A stretch of 64,000 bases of DNA from Pseudomonas vanderleydeniana (GCF_014268755.2 NZ_CP077093.1:4638001-4702000); one strand, 5' to 3'; numbered from the stretch's first letter, positions 43,578 to 52,173 are shown. The notes: a model not told the origin generated them from the letters alone. Numbers and translations are program-made.

Positions 43578-44339
43578 ATGCCTATGAAGTTCACCACGGT
43601 ATCCCATTCCAACCCCGACTTCGTCGAGCAGCAACGTTCAGCCAGAGAAAACAATATCGACTGGCTGGCACGAGCCATCACCACACTGGGAGGAGAAACA
43701 CCGCTCAATCAATCCTACATTCTGCTGCTGGGGGCAAACGACACCCTGTCTTGGAGACTGCGCACAGGCCAATCACACCTGCGCTTCGATTTGTTACCAT
43801 CGTACTGGTCGTCAGCAGTGCTCTTAAAACTTCATCAAAGCTCGCTGAAGGAATCCACTGTTATCCATGTGCCTTTGTTCCAGCCTGCAAATGGCATCTT
43901 CGCGACCGAACGCAACGGTGTTGTCGAAACCCCCTTGTCCGAGTTTGGTAACGCGCGCACGTGGAAGAACATTGCACTGATTACCTTCCCTGTGCCGCAA
44001 GTAGAGGTGCTCAGTCAGCTACTGTTGTTTGAAAAAGGACGCAGCTACATCGACGCCTTAGAGCACGTATTGCGCTGGCTGGCATTTGCCTGGGGAGTCG
44101 CCCGTACACCAAACCCTATTCATGATGGGATCGGGCTTCCATCGGCCTGCATGCTGGAAACCCTGTTTGCTTCTGCCGGCCTTGATATTACCCCTGGACT
44201 GGAGTCACGTGCCTCCAGCCCGGAAGCGATTTGGGCGACAGCTCTCTACTGGTATGAGCACTACACAACGAACCGTCTTCCCACGCCCAAGGGGCGCTTC
44301 TTCACCCCTCACGATTACGACATCAAGGACGGTAGATAA
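43578..44339 (+). CDS. hypothetical protein paired with the PhoD-like gene
   Basis: 253 residues, ATG preceded by AGGAAGG. No catalytic motif or membrane segment is recognised; the C-terminal half contains a helical stretch with aromatic residues (DALEHVLRWLAFAWGVA). The gene follows the PhoD-like gene after 25 bases in the same direction and is very probably co-transcribed. Such a pairing suggests that it modifies or supports the phosphatase, but I do not recognise the family. Confidence 0.6.
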   Translation: MPMKFTTVSHSNPDFVEQQRSARENNIDWLARAITTLGGETPLNQSYILLLGANDTLSWRLRTGQSHLRFDLLPSYWSSAVLLKLHQSSLKESTVIHVPLFQPANGIFATERNGVVETPLSEFGNARTWKNIALITFPVPQVEVLSQLLLFEKGRSYIDALEHVLRWLAFAWGVARTPNPIHDGIGLPSACMLETLFASAGLDITPGLESRASSPEAIWATALYWYEHYTTNRLPTPKGRFFTPHDYDIKDGR

Positions 44340-44488
44340 GTCTCCATAGACAAACAGATCCCGACTTCCGCGCCAGGGCGATGTGTTAAGCACCTGTCAC
44401 ATCAACACAGGGTGCAGAACAGAGTACGTGCCAGCTCCAGACAACAGGGCCCACTTGGGGCGCCTATTTACTGATTGGACCCAAGTGC

Positions 44489-44753
44489 GCCGGGTGAGTC
44501 TGCGCAGCCGTGTCAACGAGCTGTTCAGCCAAAGCCGTAGCTCAGCCGGTAGCCGCAGTCTGGTTGCCATGAAACGAAGTGGGTGCCGACGGTGGGTTAC
44601 ATGACGACAGCGTTGGTCGAGCAGGACATCGGTCGATATCTCATGCAGCGGTACAACTGGCCAAGACTGCATCAGCACAACGGTTTCGTACCGCAGGCTG
44701 TAGCGGAAGAAAAACTCAACTCTGTGTCCGGGAATTGCTGACCACTACAGTGC
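44489..44753 (+). pseudogene. IS3-family transposase remnant with right terminal repeat
   Basis: Two pieces of an OrfB survive: an N-terminal part (RVSLRSRVNELFSQSRSSAG) and a C-terminal end (YNWPRLHQHNG, then AEEKLNSVSGNC and a stop). The integrase core between them is deleted. After the stop stands TGTCCGGGAATTGCTGACCACTACA, as a split read TGTCCGGGAATTGCTG and ACCACTACA, which is nearly the same as the end of the IS at 32207. The remnant therefore comes from a relative of that element. Confidence 0.75.
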
Positions 44754-44998
44754 GCCCCCATCTGTGTAAGGGACAGCCTCTCGACGGCAGCAAAAATTAC
44801 AATTGAAAACCTGCCCCCTTTTTCAAGAAGAAAGCATTAACAACACATCTTTTCTAGCACGACCAATTAGTTAGGCAACTATTATGCCAATGAAAAGCTT
44901 CTGTGCAGCCCCTCACTTCCGCCATTGCTGGACAAGTGCCTAGGTGCCGACTAGCGTTGATCCAACCACCACTTTAATCACATGCACTCATTGGGCTG

Positions 44999-45026
44999 TT
45001 GAGTCTAGTGGTGACTCACTTATAAT
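44999..45026 (+). promoter_or_regulatory. sigma-70-like promoter before the 45045 gene
   Basis: TTGAGT (44999-45004), 16 bases, TATAAT (45021-45026), only 18 bases before the ATG. The perfect -10 makes this a good promoter with a very short leader. Confidence 0.6.
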
Positions 45027-45044
45027 CAGCAATCCGGAGCAGCC

Positions 45045-46265
45045 ATGAACGACAAGTCAGAGCCCGACAAACGGTCAGTTGAGACAGGCCCAATTTTTTA
45101 CTCAGCCCTAGTTATGGGGTTGATTATGATTGGAATAGGCACCTTTTTCGAAGTAATGCACTTTGGGAATTTCACATTAAAAATTTTCATGTTCTGTACG
45201 GGGCTAGGAATAATTCTTGGGGCCTTTGGCTCTAAGGCCAGCGTCACCCTACCGGGCCAATCAATGACGATCATCGGGTGTGCAGCTCTCGCAGTCGTCA
45301 TATTCTTTATAATTCTGGACCGAATGGACGGACGTTACCTACGTATAAAAATAGAGGGGGACACTAGAGAGGCTACGATGGTTTTCGAGGGCGACAATGA
45401 TTTTTTTGGATCCCGATTAAAAACCAGTTATGACTTTGTAGTTTTTGACAAGGACATTGTTCGCAAAAAACTGGCTCTCATCGTCAACATTGGTGATAGA
45501 GAACAAATATTTAGCTGCATTGATGCCGCCTTATTAAGACCACATCTAGGATCAGGAGATACCCTTCAATGGCGTTATAATTCTCAGGATGCAAGCCTAA
45601 ACGACGAGACCAATAAATTAATTGCCAAGGTTGGCCCATGTCCCAGCGGAACCAGTACAGGCGTTGTTGTTGAAGTAATGCCCGCTATTGATGGTTCGTC
45701 TTGGTCGCTAATGCAAACGGCTTATGCGGACGAGGGAACTCCAACGGTTAATGAACTAATCAATAATTTGAATTCTGACAGTACCTATGTGAGGCGCGAC
45801 GCCCGCTCTGAGCTCGGAAAAAAGGGAATGTCCGCTGCAAAACCCCTGTTAACCAAAGTACAGAGCACTGACAGTTCCTATCGAACAAAGCTTGGGGCGC
45901 TTGTCTCCCTCAATGAAATTGCTCAATCAAATGCTGGTCAAAGCGGAGCACTGAAAGCAGTTGTTGAAGAAGACGATTTGAAGGCTCTAACCAAAGCGTC
46001 CGCAAGTGACGACGGCACCGTACGATCCTACGCAACCAATGTCCTAGTCAACTTAAAGGATCCGCGTGCTATTCCTTTGGTCATTCAACAGTTTCCAGAA
46101 TCAAGCGAAGACGGCCAACGTAACCTGTTAGTGGTCCTTAGTCAGACGGTCCCCCTTGCCGATGAAAAACAGAAACAATCCGCGGCTGAAATTGCGACAT
46201 CGGTCGAACCGAAAGATGAGGCTACGTCAGTGCTGATTAAATCTATCCGGGCTGCGGCCGAGTGA
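45045..46265 (+). CDS. membrane protein with HEAT-like C-terminal repeats
   Basis: 406 residues; GGAG precedes the ATG. Three hydrophobic segments occupy about residues 15-90 (ALVMGLIMIGIGTFFEV, FMFCTGLGIILGAFG, MTIIGCAALAVVIFFIIL). A beta-rich domain follows (about 95-230), and then helical repeats (VNELINNLNSDSTYVRRDAR, GALVSLNEIAQ, DDGTVRSYATNVLVNLKD), which look like HEAT/armadillo units. The gene is AT-rich compared with its neighbours. No family is recognised. A membrane-tethered scaffold or sensor is conceivable, nothing more. Confidence 0.6.
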   Translation: MNDKSEPDKRSVETGPIFYSALVMGLIMIGIGTFFEVMHFGNFTLKIFMFCTGLGIILGAFGSKASVTLPGQSMTIIGCAALAVVIFFIILDRMDGRYLRIKIEGDTREATMVFEGDNDFFGSRLKTSYDFVVFDKDIVRKKLALIVNIGDREQIFSCIDAALLRPHLGSGDTLQWRYNSQDASLNDETNKLIAKVGPCPSGTSTGVVVEVMPAIDGSSWSLMQTAYADEGTPTVNELINNLNSDSTYVRRDARSELGKKGMSAAKPLLTKVQSTDSSYRTKLGALVSLNEIAQSNAGQSGALKAVVEEDDLKALTKASASDDGTVRSYATNVLVNLKDPRAIPLVIQQFPESSEDGQRNLLVVLSQTVPLADEKQKQSAAEIATSVEPKDEATSVLIKSIRAAAE

Positions 46266-46361
46266 ATTCTTGATCGAAGTAACCGTTAGAACGTATCGGC
46301 ACCATTAGCGACCTTTCATCATTGTACAGGCGCAACGGCAAAATAGGTTGCGGCATGGAAC

Positions 46362-46416
46362 AGGCTCTTTGCAAGCTTGAGGCGTACCCTCTCACGCCGG
46401 CAAAGAGCCTTTTCTT
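46362..46416. terminator. terminator between convergent 45045 gene and umuC
   Basis: AGGCTCTTTGC and GCAAAGAGCCT form an 11-pair stem, with a smaller nested stem (GGCGT/ACGCC) inside the loop and TTTTCTT after it. Placed between convergent genes it can terminate from both sides. Confidence 0.8.
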
Positions 46417-46426
46417 ACATAATTTC

Positions 46427-47713
46427 CTATATCCGGCCTACCGTCCACAGTTGATCCAGCCGCGTCGTGTAACTGCGACTCATCATCTCCCGACGCATGC
46501 CCCATTCAGGGTTCGTCGGGACGCTGGCGGCGCGCAGGGTGCCCCTGCCCCAACGCTGGTTGATCTGGTCCAGGACGGTCATGACCTTGGTGGCCTCGGC
46601 CGGCTGTGATTCGGCGAACAGGTCGCCGGTGTACTCACCGCGCTGACAGAGGTTGAGCAGCAGGACCTCGGCCTTGCTGTACCGAAAGCCAGGCCTGAAA
46701 AGCTGATCCAGAGCGTCGACGGCCATTTTGGTCAGCAGGCGCACATCGTCCGTGGGGTACGGCAGATCGATCACCACCCCATTGGCGTACTTGGCCTCCT
46801 CCGGGTTGAACATTCCCGTGCGGATGCTGACCTGAATCTTCTTGCACAGGGACTGTTGGGCCCTGAGCTTTTCCGAGGCGCGCATCATGTAGGTGGCGAC
46901 TGCCTCCTTGATCGGCGGCAAGGTCAGCAGGCGCTGGCCGAACATCCGGCTGCAGCAGATCTCCTGCTTCGGCACATCCGGTTCATCCAGCTCCAGGCAC
47001 GGCGTACCGGCGAGCTCCCGGGCGGTCTTCTCGATCACCACGCTGAAGTGTTTGCGCAGCATCCAGGGGTCGGCCTGGGACAGCTGCCAGGCGGTCCTGA
47101 TGTCCATACCCGCCAAGTGCGCGGTCATCTTGCGGCCAATGCCCCATACCTCGGATACATCACAGGCCTTGAGCAGCTTCTCTCGGCGGTGCGGTGCCCG
47201 CACATCCAGGACGCCGCCCAACTGAGCCTGCCACTTCTTCGCGCCGTGGTTAGCGAGCTTGGCCAAGGTCTTGGTACCGGCGATCCCCACCCCGACTGGA
47301 ATGCCGGTACTCCTGAGCACCTGGGCCCGTATACGGCGCCCCAATGGTTCCAGCGGCTCAGTCATGCCGGTGAGTTCTGCGAAGGCCTCATCGATGCTGT
47401 AGACCTCGAGTGCCGGCACCATAGACTCGATTACGCTCATGACCCGCTGGCTCATGTCGCCGTACAGCGCGTAATTCGAGGAGAACGGCACGATGCCGTG
47501 CTGACGCAGCTTGTCCCGGATCTGGTAGTACGGCTCGCCCATCTTGATGTGCGGCTTGGCGTCCGCCGAGCGGGCAATCACGCAGCCGTCGTTGTTGCTC
47601 AGCACCACAATGGGGGTATGGGATAGGTCCGGCCGGAACACACGCTCGCAACTGGCGTAGAAGCTGTTGCAGTCGATCAGCGCGAAGGCTGGCGTTGGAG
47701 ACTTAATGGCCAT
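46427..47713 (-). CDS. umuC: translesion DNA polymerase V subunit UmuC (RulB-type)
   Basis: 428 residues from the ATG beginning MAIKSPTPAFALIDCNSFYA. Y-family polymerase motifs are intact: ALIDCNSFYASCERVF with the first catalytic Asp, VYSIDEAFAEL with the Asp-Glu pair, and VGVGIAGTKTLAKLANHGAKK. With UmuD' it forms Pol V for error-prone bypass. The start overlaps the end of umuD. The pair is the plasmid/ICE rulAB type common in Pseudomonas; rulB is a known insertion site for mobile elements, but here it is uninterrupted. Controlled by the LexA box at 48153. Confidence 0.95.
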   Translation of the reverse strand: MAIKSPTPAFALIDCNSFYASCERVFRPDLSHTPIVVLSNNDGCVIARSADAKPHIKMGEPYYQIRDKLRQHGIVPFSSNYALYGDMSQRVMSVIESMVPALEVYSIDEAFAELTGMTEPLEPLGRRIRAQVLRSTGIPVGVGIAGTKTLAKLANHGAKKWQAQLGGVLDVRAPHRREKLLKACDVSEVWGIGRKMTAHLAGMDIRTAWQLSQADPWMLRKHFSVVIEKTARELAGTPCLELDEPDVPKQEICCSRMFGQRLLTLPPIKEAVATYMMRASEKLRAQQSLCKKIQVSIRTGMFNPEEAKYANGVVIDLPYPTDDVRLLTKMAVDALDQLFRPGFRYSKAEVLLLNLCQRGEYTGDLFAESQPAEATKVMTVLDQINQRWGRGTLRAASVPTNPEWGMRREMMSRSYTTRLDQLWTVGRI

Positions 47714-48131
47714 GGCTGCGCACACTGAAGGTCACTACCCCCCAGATCGACAGCTCATCGCCTTCCATGACGTAGCGGGACGGGTACCGCGGGTTCTCCG
47801 ACATCAGGATCACCTCGGGGCCTTGTTTGCGCAGGCGTTTGCAGACCGGCTCATTGTTCAGCAGGGCGACGACGATGTGCCCGTGCAGCGGCTCCAGGGA
47901 GCGATCCACCACGGCCAGGTCACCGTCGAATATCCCAGCCCCCTGCATGCTGTCACCCTGAATCGAGACCAGATACACATGGGGTGCGCGTATGTTCAAA
48001 AGCTCGTCCAATGAGATCTGCCGCTCGATGTGATCAGCGGCCGGTGACGGGAATCCCGCCGGCACCTTGAAGGCGCAGAGCGGCAGCGCAGCGCCACCCT
48101 CTGCCAGAGGACCTAAAATGGTAAAGCTCAT
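47703..48131 (-). CDS. umuD: UmuD-type SOS mutagenesis protease (RulA)
   Basis: 142 residues. The self-cleavage site is the Ala-Gly at residues 25-26 (KVPAGFPSP), the catalytic serine is S61 in QGDSMQGAG and the lysine is K98 in VCKRLRK, as in LexA-like proteases. RecA-stimulated cleavage yields UmuD', the partner of UmuC. The LexA box lies 22-37 bases upstream of the start. The stop overlaps the umuC start, giving tight coupling. Confidence 0.95.
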   Translation of the reverse strand: MSFTILGPLAEGGAALPLCAFKVPAGFPSPAADHIERQISLDELLNIRAPHVYLVSIQGDSMQGAGIFDGDLAVVDRSLEPLHGHIVVALLNNEPVCKRLRKQGPEVILMSENPRYPSRYVMEGDELSIWGVVTFSVRSHGH

Positions 48132-48152
48132 GACGCACGACTTCCGAAATAA

Positions 48153-48168
48153 CTGTACGAATATACAG
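48153..48168. promoter_or_regulatory. LexA (SOS) box in the umuD/SRAP divergent promoter
   Basis: CTGTACGAATATACAG has the perfect CTGT-N8-ACAG consensus. It stands between umuD (start 48131, minus) and the SRAP gene (start 48234, plus) and should repress both until DNA damage. Confidence 0.92.
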
Positions 48169-48233
48169 TTAACGTTGTAGGCGTCTTGCGGTCAATTCAA
48201 ATGAAGGGATTGCGACAGGCGGAGGGGTTCGGC

Positions 48234-48923
48234 ATGTGCGGACGATTTGCGCAGTACCAGGGCATGGCCGACTACCTGCGTGAGCTTGTGGCCGAGCAGG
48301 ACGTCATCAGCGGCTACGACAACGAGCCGATCGCCCGCTACAACATCGCCCCCACCACCCGCGTGCTGATTCTGCACAGCGTGGAGGAAGGCCTGCGCAT
48401 TGATCCGGTGCACTGGGGTTGGGCACCCTTCTGGGCCAAGGGCAAACGTCCTGATCCCATCAACGCCCGAGTCGAGACGGTCACCACCGGCAAATTCTTC
48501 AAGCAGCTCTGGCCGAACGGGCGAGCGCTGGTGGTGGCAGACGGTTGGTACGAGTGGGTGAAGGATCCGGACAACCCGAAGAAGAAACAGCCGTACTTCA
48601 TTCGGCTCAAGAGCCAGGCGCCGATGTTCTTCGCCGCACTGGCCCAGGTGCACGCCGGGCTTGAACCGCATGAAGGAGACGGCTTCGTGATCATCACCGC
48701 CGCCAGCGACCAGGGCATGGTGGACATTCACGATCGGCGCCCACTGGTCCTGGCCCCCGAACACGCCCGTGAATGGATCGATCCCGACCTCTCCCCCGCA
48801 CGTGCCGAAGGCATCGCCAAGAACCTCTGCCTGCCCGTCGACGACTTCGAGTGGTACCCCGTCGGTACCGCAGTGGGGAACGTCAAAAATCAGGGGGCGG
48901 AGCTGATACTGCCCCTACGGTAG
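48234..48923 (+). CDS. SRAP/HMCES-family abasic-site DNA-protein crosslink protein (YedK-like)
   Basis: 229 residues from the ATG beginning MCGRFAQYQG. Cys2 must become N-terminal to react with abasic sites, so this start is required and the longer upstream reading is wrong. Other family marks are RYNIAPTTRVLIL, HWGWAPFWAKG, INARVETV, GWYEWVKD with the active Glu and the late His region (LAPEHAREWID). The protein caps abasic sites in single-stranded DNA. It diverges from umuDC over a shared LexA box, which fits co-induction with mutagenic bypass. Confidence 0.93.
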   Translation: MCGRFAQYQGMADYLRELVAEQDVISGYDNEPIARYNIAPTTRVLILHSVEEGLRIDPVHWGWAPFWAKGKRPDPINARVETVTTGKFFKQLWPNGRALVVADGWYEWVKDPDNPKKKQPYFIRLKSQAPMFFAALAQVHAGLEPHEGDGFVIITAASDQGMVDIHDRRPLVLAPEHAREWIDPDLSPARAEGIAKNLCLPVDDFEWYPVGTAVGNVKNQGAELILPLR

Positions 48924-48932
48924 TGAATCAAC

Positions 48933-48965
48933 AGGAAGGAGTACATTTGTACTCCTTCCTTTCTA
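48933..48965 (+). terminator. Rho-independent terminator after the SRAP gene
   Basis: AGGAAGGAGTACA-TT-TGTACTCCTTCCT followed by TTCT: a perfect 13-pair stem ten bases after the stop. Confidence 0.9.
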
Positions 48966-49256
48966 GGCCACCTATACGGCAGTGAATCTCAAGGTAGCCA
49001 TACTGTATTCGCAGGCACTCCTTGCCTTGATCAGCAGTGCAACAGGCCCTGCTGATCGACTGTAGCGCTACCAGTGTGAGGCTCGAACTGCCAAGGCGTT
49101 ACAAGGCGCTTTTCGGTATTGCACTACAACATCTATGGGTCTCCTGACACACTTGGTAAGACACGAAATAGCCTTCCGAAAATACGCCGGTTTCCTACGT
49201 GATATGGGCATGGGAGAATATTGTGTGCGTCTACGGTGGTGACTAGAGTCCGAGGG

Positions 49257-49333
49257 TCGCTGCACATTCAGCGATGCGGGTTTCGCAGCCCGGTCGTTAA
49301 GTAGGCGCACAGCGCCGCGAAAGCGGCTTTTTT
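49257..49333 (+). ncRNA. structured leader with attenuator-like terminator upstream of the DUF6124 gene
   Basis: Three successive hairpins: TCGCTG/CAGCGA (49257-49274), CGGG/CCCG (49277-49292), and GCCGC-GAAA-GCGGC followed by six Ts (49314-49333), a textbook terminator with a GNRA loop. The coding region begins 140 bases later, so the terminator lies inside a long leader. It may end an independent small RNA or attenuate the downstream gene. I recall similar leaders before DUF3077/DUF6124-type genes in Pseudomonas, but could not check this. Confidence 0.5.
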
Positions 49334-49475
49334 GTGTCCGCGTCATGGCGGGCTGTGCGCAGGAGGCTTATGCCTGCCGGTTCCTACTTACCGGTCTGCG
49401 AACCTGCGTTCAGCTCGCCACCCTTGTGTCGCAGCAGGAGTGGATGAGCCCCTTTCTCTAAGTAGGAGTGCCTCC

Positions 49476-49886
49476 ATGGCCAAGAAAATCACCCCCGACC
49501 CTCCGCCCTGCATAACGTCCAGCCTGGCGGAAAAAGCCGCCTACCTGCGCAAGGTCATGCATGAATCACTGGCGCAGATTCAATCGGCGCCATCTGATAG
49601 CCAGGAGCCGATTCTGCTCGATATGCTCACCACGACAGCCTTCAAGACTGTCGAGCCTGATACGTCCTTCGCACCGTCATTGTTCTCTGTTCAACCAGGC
49701 ATCACCGCCAAGGTCGCGCTTAACCAGGTATCGGAGTTACTCCGGTACGCCGAGTTGAACGCCGATGAAATCTGCCCACGACTGGAGGGCTTCGAGCGAG
49801 ATCTGCTTATGGGGATGATCCATTCGGTTGCTCTCTCACGAACCGTCGTAGAAGCCCTGCTTGAACAGGCGTCACAGGCCGCCTAA
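49476..49886 (+). CDS. DUF6124 (DUF3077-like) family small protein
   Basis: 136 residues from the ATG beginning MAKKITPDPP, preceded by AGGAG; the CTCC next to the start could pair with that site. The C-terminal 70 residues show the family pattern LFSVQPGITAKVALNQVSEL followed by a helix ending in ALLEQAS. These proteins are Pseudomonas-specific, occur in many copies per genome and have no known function. The gene stands alone behind a structured leader with an internal terminator, so its expression is probably controlled after initiation. Confidence 0.75.
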   Translation: MAKKITPDPPPCITSSLAEKAAYLRKVMHESLAQIQSAPSDSQEPILLDMLTTTAFKTVEPDTSFAPSLFSVQPGITAKVALNQVSELLRYAELNADEICPRLEGFERDLLMGMIHSVALSRTVVEALLEQASQAA

Positions 49887-50121
49887 GGGTGACGTAAACC
49901 GGTAGCTGCATGACTGCGGCTATCGGCATTTCATGGGAGTACCTACTCGGAAAGGTTTACTGCAGTGGAGACTTTGACAACCCACCGCACTGACACTCAT
50001 CGTTCAGAAGCATAGCGCTGCCCCTGCCAACACAATGCCGAAGAAAAGCGGAACTGAGGGCCAAGCGGCACTGCTATGCATCCCCTGAAGTGATGGTTAC
50101 AGCGACAAGGAGAAGAAAGAA

Positions 50122-50325
50122 ATGGCAAATCTTGCCAGTAAAACCGACATCACTAGGGGTCAAATCACGCCCAATGAAGATATCGCACAATTGTTGGCAG
50201 CCGTCGCCAGTCTTGAAGCCAAGCTAGAGAGGCTGTGCGAAACGCTGACATGGCACTGCTTCATCATCATTGCCGCGTGGACGGTCTGCCTGATCGCAGG
50301 TATCAAGTACATGCTGAACACCTGA
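50122..50325 (+). CDS. small coiled-coil, tail-anchored membrane protein
   Basis: 67 residues, ATG preceded by AAGGAGAAG. A short coiled-coil (IAQLLAAVASLEAKLERLCE) is followed by one C-terminal hydrophobic segment (FIIIAAWTVCLIAGIKYML). It resembles in layout the larger protein at 50833. No family recognised. The strong ribosome site supports a real gene. Confidence 0.55.
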   Translation: MANLASKTDITRGQITPNEDIAQLLAAVASLEAKLERLCETLTWHCFIIIAAWTVCLIAGIKYMLNT

Positions 50326-50832
50326 GCCCTCCCCACCCGTAACGGGATTTCAACCGCAGTACTCAAGCGCCTAATTGCCTGAAGAAGAGGTGTCACGGCG
50401 CACAACTTCCAAGGCATTCCCATATGCCCTGTTGACCTTTGAATTCAACGGCATTGAAAGCTGGCCGCTGCCCCGAACGCAGGGCTTCTCACACGTACGT
50501 ACGCAAAGCCAAGCAGGTTCCTACAACCCCTTCCGAGTACCTCCTACATGGTTCGCGAAGAAAGATTGCGATGATTCTCCAAGCGTCATATTGATCATGA
50601 CCGCCCCGAAAAAGGCAGTTGAAGACAGGGCTTTGTCAGCAACATACCAAGAGGCGTTGATCTGAGAACGAGGGTGCGCAACGCCACAAGACCAACTCTC
50701 AGGTTGCGAAGCTCCAAGTGATGCGTCCGCTCGACTGCCAGTGCAGTCAATGGAAGCGAAGTAGAACGTGAGGCTAACCCATACGGGCCTTGCTCGTCGC
50801 GGCAGGCTCCCCTAGTGAAATCTGGAGGTCTG
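50326..50832. other. stretch without a convincing gene
   Basis: A frame of about 95 codons (50375-50665) is open from a TTG start but has no ribosome site and unnatural composition. I see no strong hairpin or repeat. It is probably non-coding or decayed sequence. Confidence 0.4.
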
Positions 50833-51270
50833 ATGAATCCGGAAACGACTCTATACAAGACGCAGGCCAAGTCCAACGTCACAAAGCAAAATGCTATGTC
50901 TATCATTGCGTCGTTGGATGAGGCGATGACTTCAGCCTTTGCCAGAAAAATTGATCTTCAAGTTCTTCGTACTGAACTTAAGAATGAGTTGAGGGTACTT
51001 CGTTCTGAAATGAAGACTGATCGCGTGGTACTGAAATCTGAGCTAAAGACTGATCTCATAGGACTACGCTCTGAACTGAAGGAAGATATCATTCAGGTTC
51101 GTTTTGACCCAACAGTAATGCGCGTCGAGCGCAAGACACAAATCACGAAGCCTCAAACAATCGGAGAAAACCCGCTGAAAGGCGTGATAGACGGATTCAC
51201 CCTGTACGTGTGCATCATCACCGCCGCATGTTTAGTCCTGATACACGCTGTGCTGAACTACCTCCCGTAG
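50833..51270 (+). CDS. coiled-coil tail-anchored protein (DUF1640-like layout)
   Basis: 145 residues from the ATG after GGAGG. Residues 45-90 hold a repeat of about 11 residues with the pattern L-R-S/T-E-L/M-K (VLRTELKNELRVL, RSEMKTDRVVLKSELKT, GLRSELKED), a left-handed coiled coil. One hydrophobic C-terminal segment (LYVCIITAACLVLIHAVL) follows. This layout is like DUF1640/CCDC90 proteins, which form membrane-bound coiled-coil rods, but homology is uncertain. The gene follows the 67-residue protein of similar layout and may be related to it. Confidence 0.6.
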   Translation: MNPETTLYKTQAKSNVTKQNAMSIIASLDEAMTSAFARKIDLQVLRTELKNELRVLRSEMKTDRVVLKSELKTDLIGLRSELKEDIIQVRFDPTVMRVERKTQITKPQTIGENPLKGVIDGFTLYVCIITAACLVLIHAVLNYLP

Positions 51271-51291
51271 GCTTTTTGGGGTTTATCCCAG

Positions 51292-51307
51292 GGGGGAATC
51301 TTCCCCC
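51292..51307. terminator. GC-rich hairpin after the coiled-coil gene
   Basis: GGGGGAA-TC-TTCCCCC, seven pairs with a two-base loop, 22 bases after the stop. It lacks a T tract, so termination is only possible. Confidence 0.35.
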
Positions 51308-51605
51308 TCGTTAGGAAGTGTTCGCCACGCTTTGCTTCGTCAACCTATCGGGAGGGTCACGGCGAGAGGGTAGCAGCCTGTTCAACGTCCCCCTCCCATC
51401 CGCCGGCTACTGCTGAATGGACACTGATTGAAGGTGTAAGCGCCCACCACCAGGAGAGTTAATGCCCCGGGCTAGTCGACGTTTTCCCGAATCCTTCAAA
51501 CACGAGTCGGTAGACCAAGTGCTTGCCGGCACACCGCTTCATCATTTAGCCGAGACACTGGTCCCCCGCACGCCCCCCTCAAAACGCTTGCTCAAGGAAG
51601 CGACC

Positions 51606-51998
51606 ATGCTGGTGCAGGCTCGCAGGGCCGTTCTGAAAAGTGGTGACTGGCTGACCGCTGCAGAGGTGGCACTGCTGGTAGGTCTGAACACTCGCTATCC
51701 CAGTGCACAGCCAAACAAGTGGAAGCAACAGGGCCTGATCTTTGCGATCAGCCACAGAGGCGTGGACTACTTCCCAGGATACGGGCTCGATCCTGACGCA
51801 GACTTCCTGCCAGCCCAAGCCCTGGCGAAGATCATCGAGGTGTTTGCGGGCCACAAGGACTGCTGGGGCATGGCCTCCTGGCTCCATTCTGACAACAGCA
51901 TGCTTGGCGGAAAACGACCTCAGGAGCTGCTGACGTCTGCCCCTGACCGGGTCATTGCCGCCGCCCTGGATGAGGTTCAAGAGATCGCTCATGGCTAG
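51606..51998 (+). CDS. orphan protein with MbcA/ParS-type antitoxin C-terminal domain
   Basis: 130 residues from the ATG beginning MLVQARRAVLKSGDWLTAAE, preceded by AAGGA. The frame is open 48 codons upstream, but that part (RRFPESFKHESVDQVLAG) reads like the N-terminus of an IS3 OrfA and is probably a fusion by insertion debris. The middle contains a helix-turn-helix-like stretch (LTAAEVALLVGLNTRYPSAQ). The end (CWGMASWLHSDNSMLGGKRP, QELL) follows the toxin-binding pattern of Xre/MbcA/ParS antitoxins. No RES-type toxin gene is adjacent, so the antitoxin is an orphan or has another role. Confidence 0.6.
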   Translation: MLVQARRAVLKSGDWLTAAEVALLVGLNTRYPSAQPNKWKQQGLIFAISHRGVDYFPGYGLDPDADFLPAQALAKIIEVFAGHKDCWGMASWLHSDNSMLGGKRPQELLTSAPDRVIAAALDEVQEIAHG

Positions 51999-52173
51999 AG
52001 CAAGGCAAGGCGATTCCAAGACAGAACGCAGGCACAACACGAGAGTGCGCCCCTAATAAAAATGGTCTTTCACGATATGCCTCAGACCGTGAGCTAAAAG
52101 CTCTGCCAAGAGGAAACTGGAGGATCACATGCGCCCGAATGTCGAGATCACAAAAACACCGTAGGAGCACACC

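Noticed and set aside
48186..48233. Upstream start for the SRAP gene
   Set aside because: The family needs Cys at position 2 after the initiator Met, which is given only by the ATG at 48234.
50375..50665. 96-codon frame starting at TTG
   Set aside because: No ribosome site, rare start and no resemblance to any family; treated as non-coding.
50940..51100. Repeated 30-35 base units that look like a tandem DNA repeat or CRISPR
   Set aside because: The periodicity comes from a coiled-coil coding repeat (LRSELK-type); units are diverged and there are no spacers.
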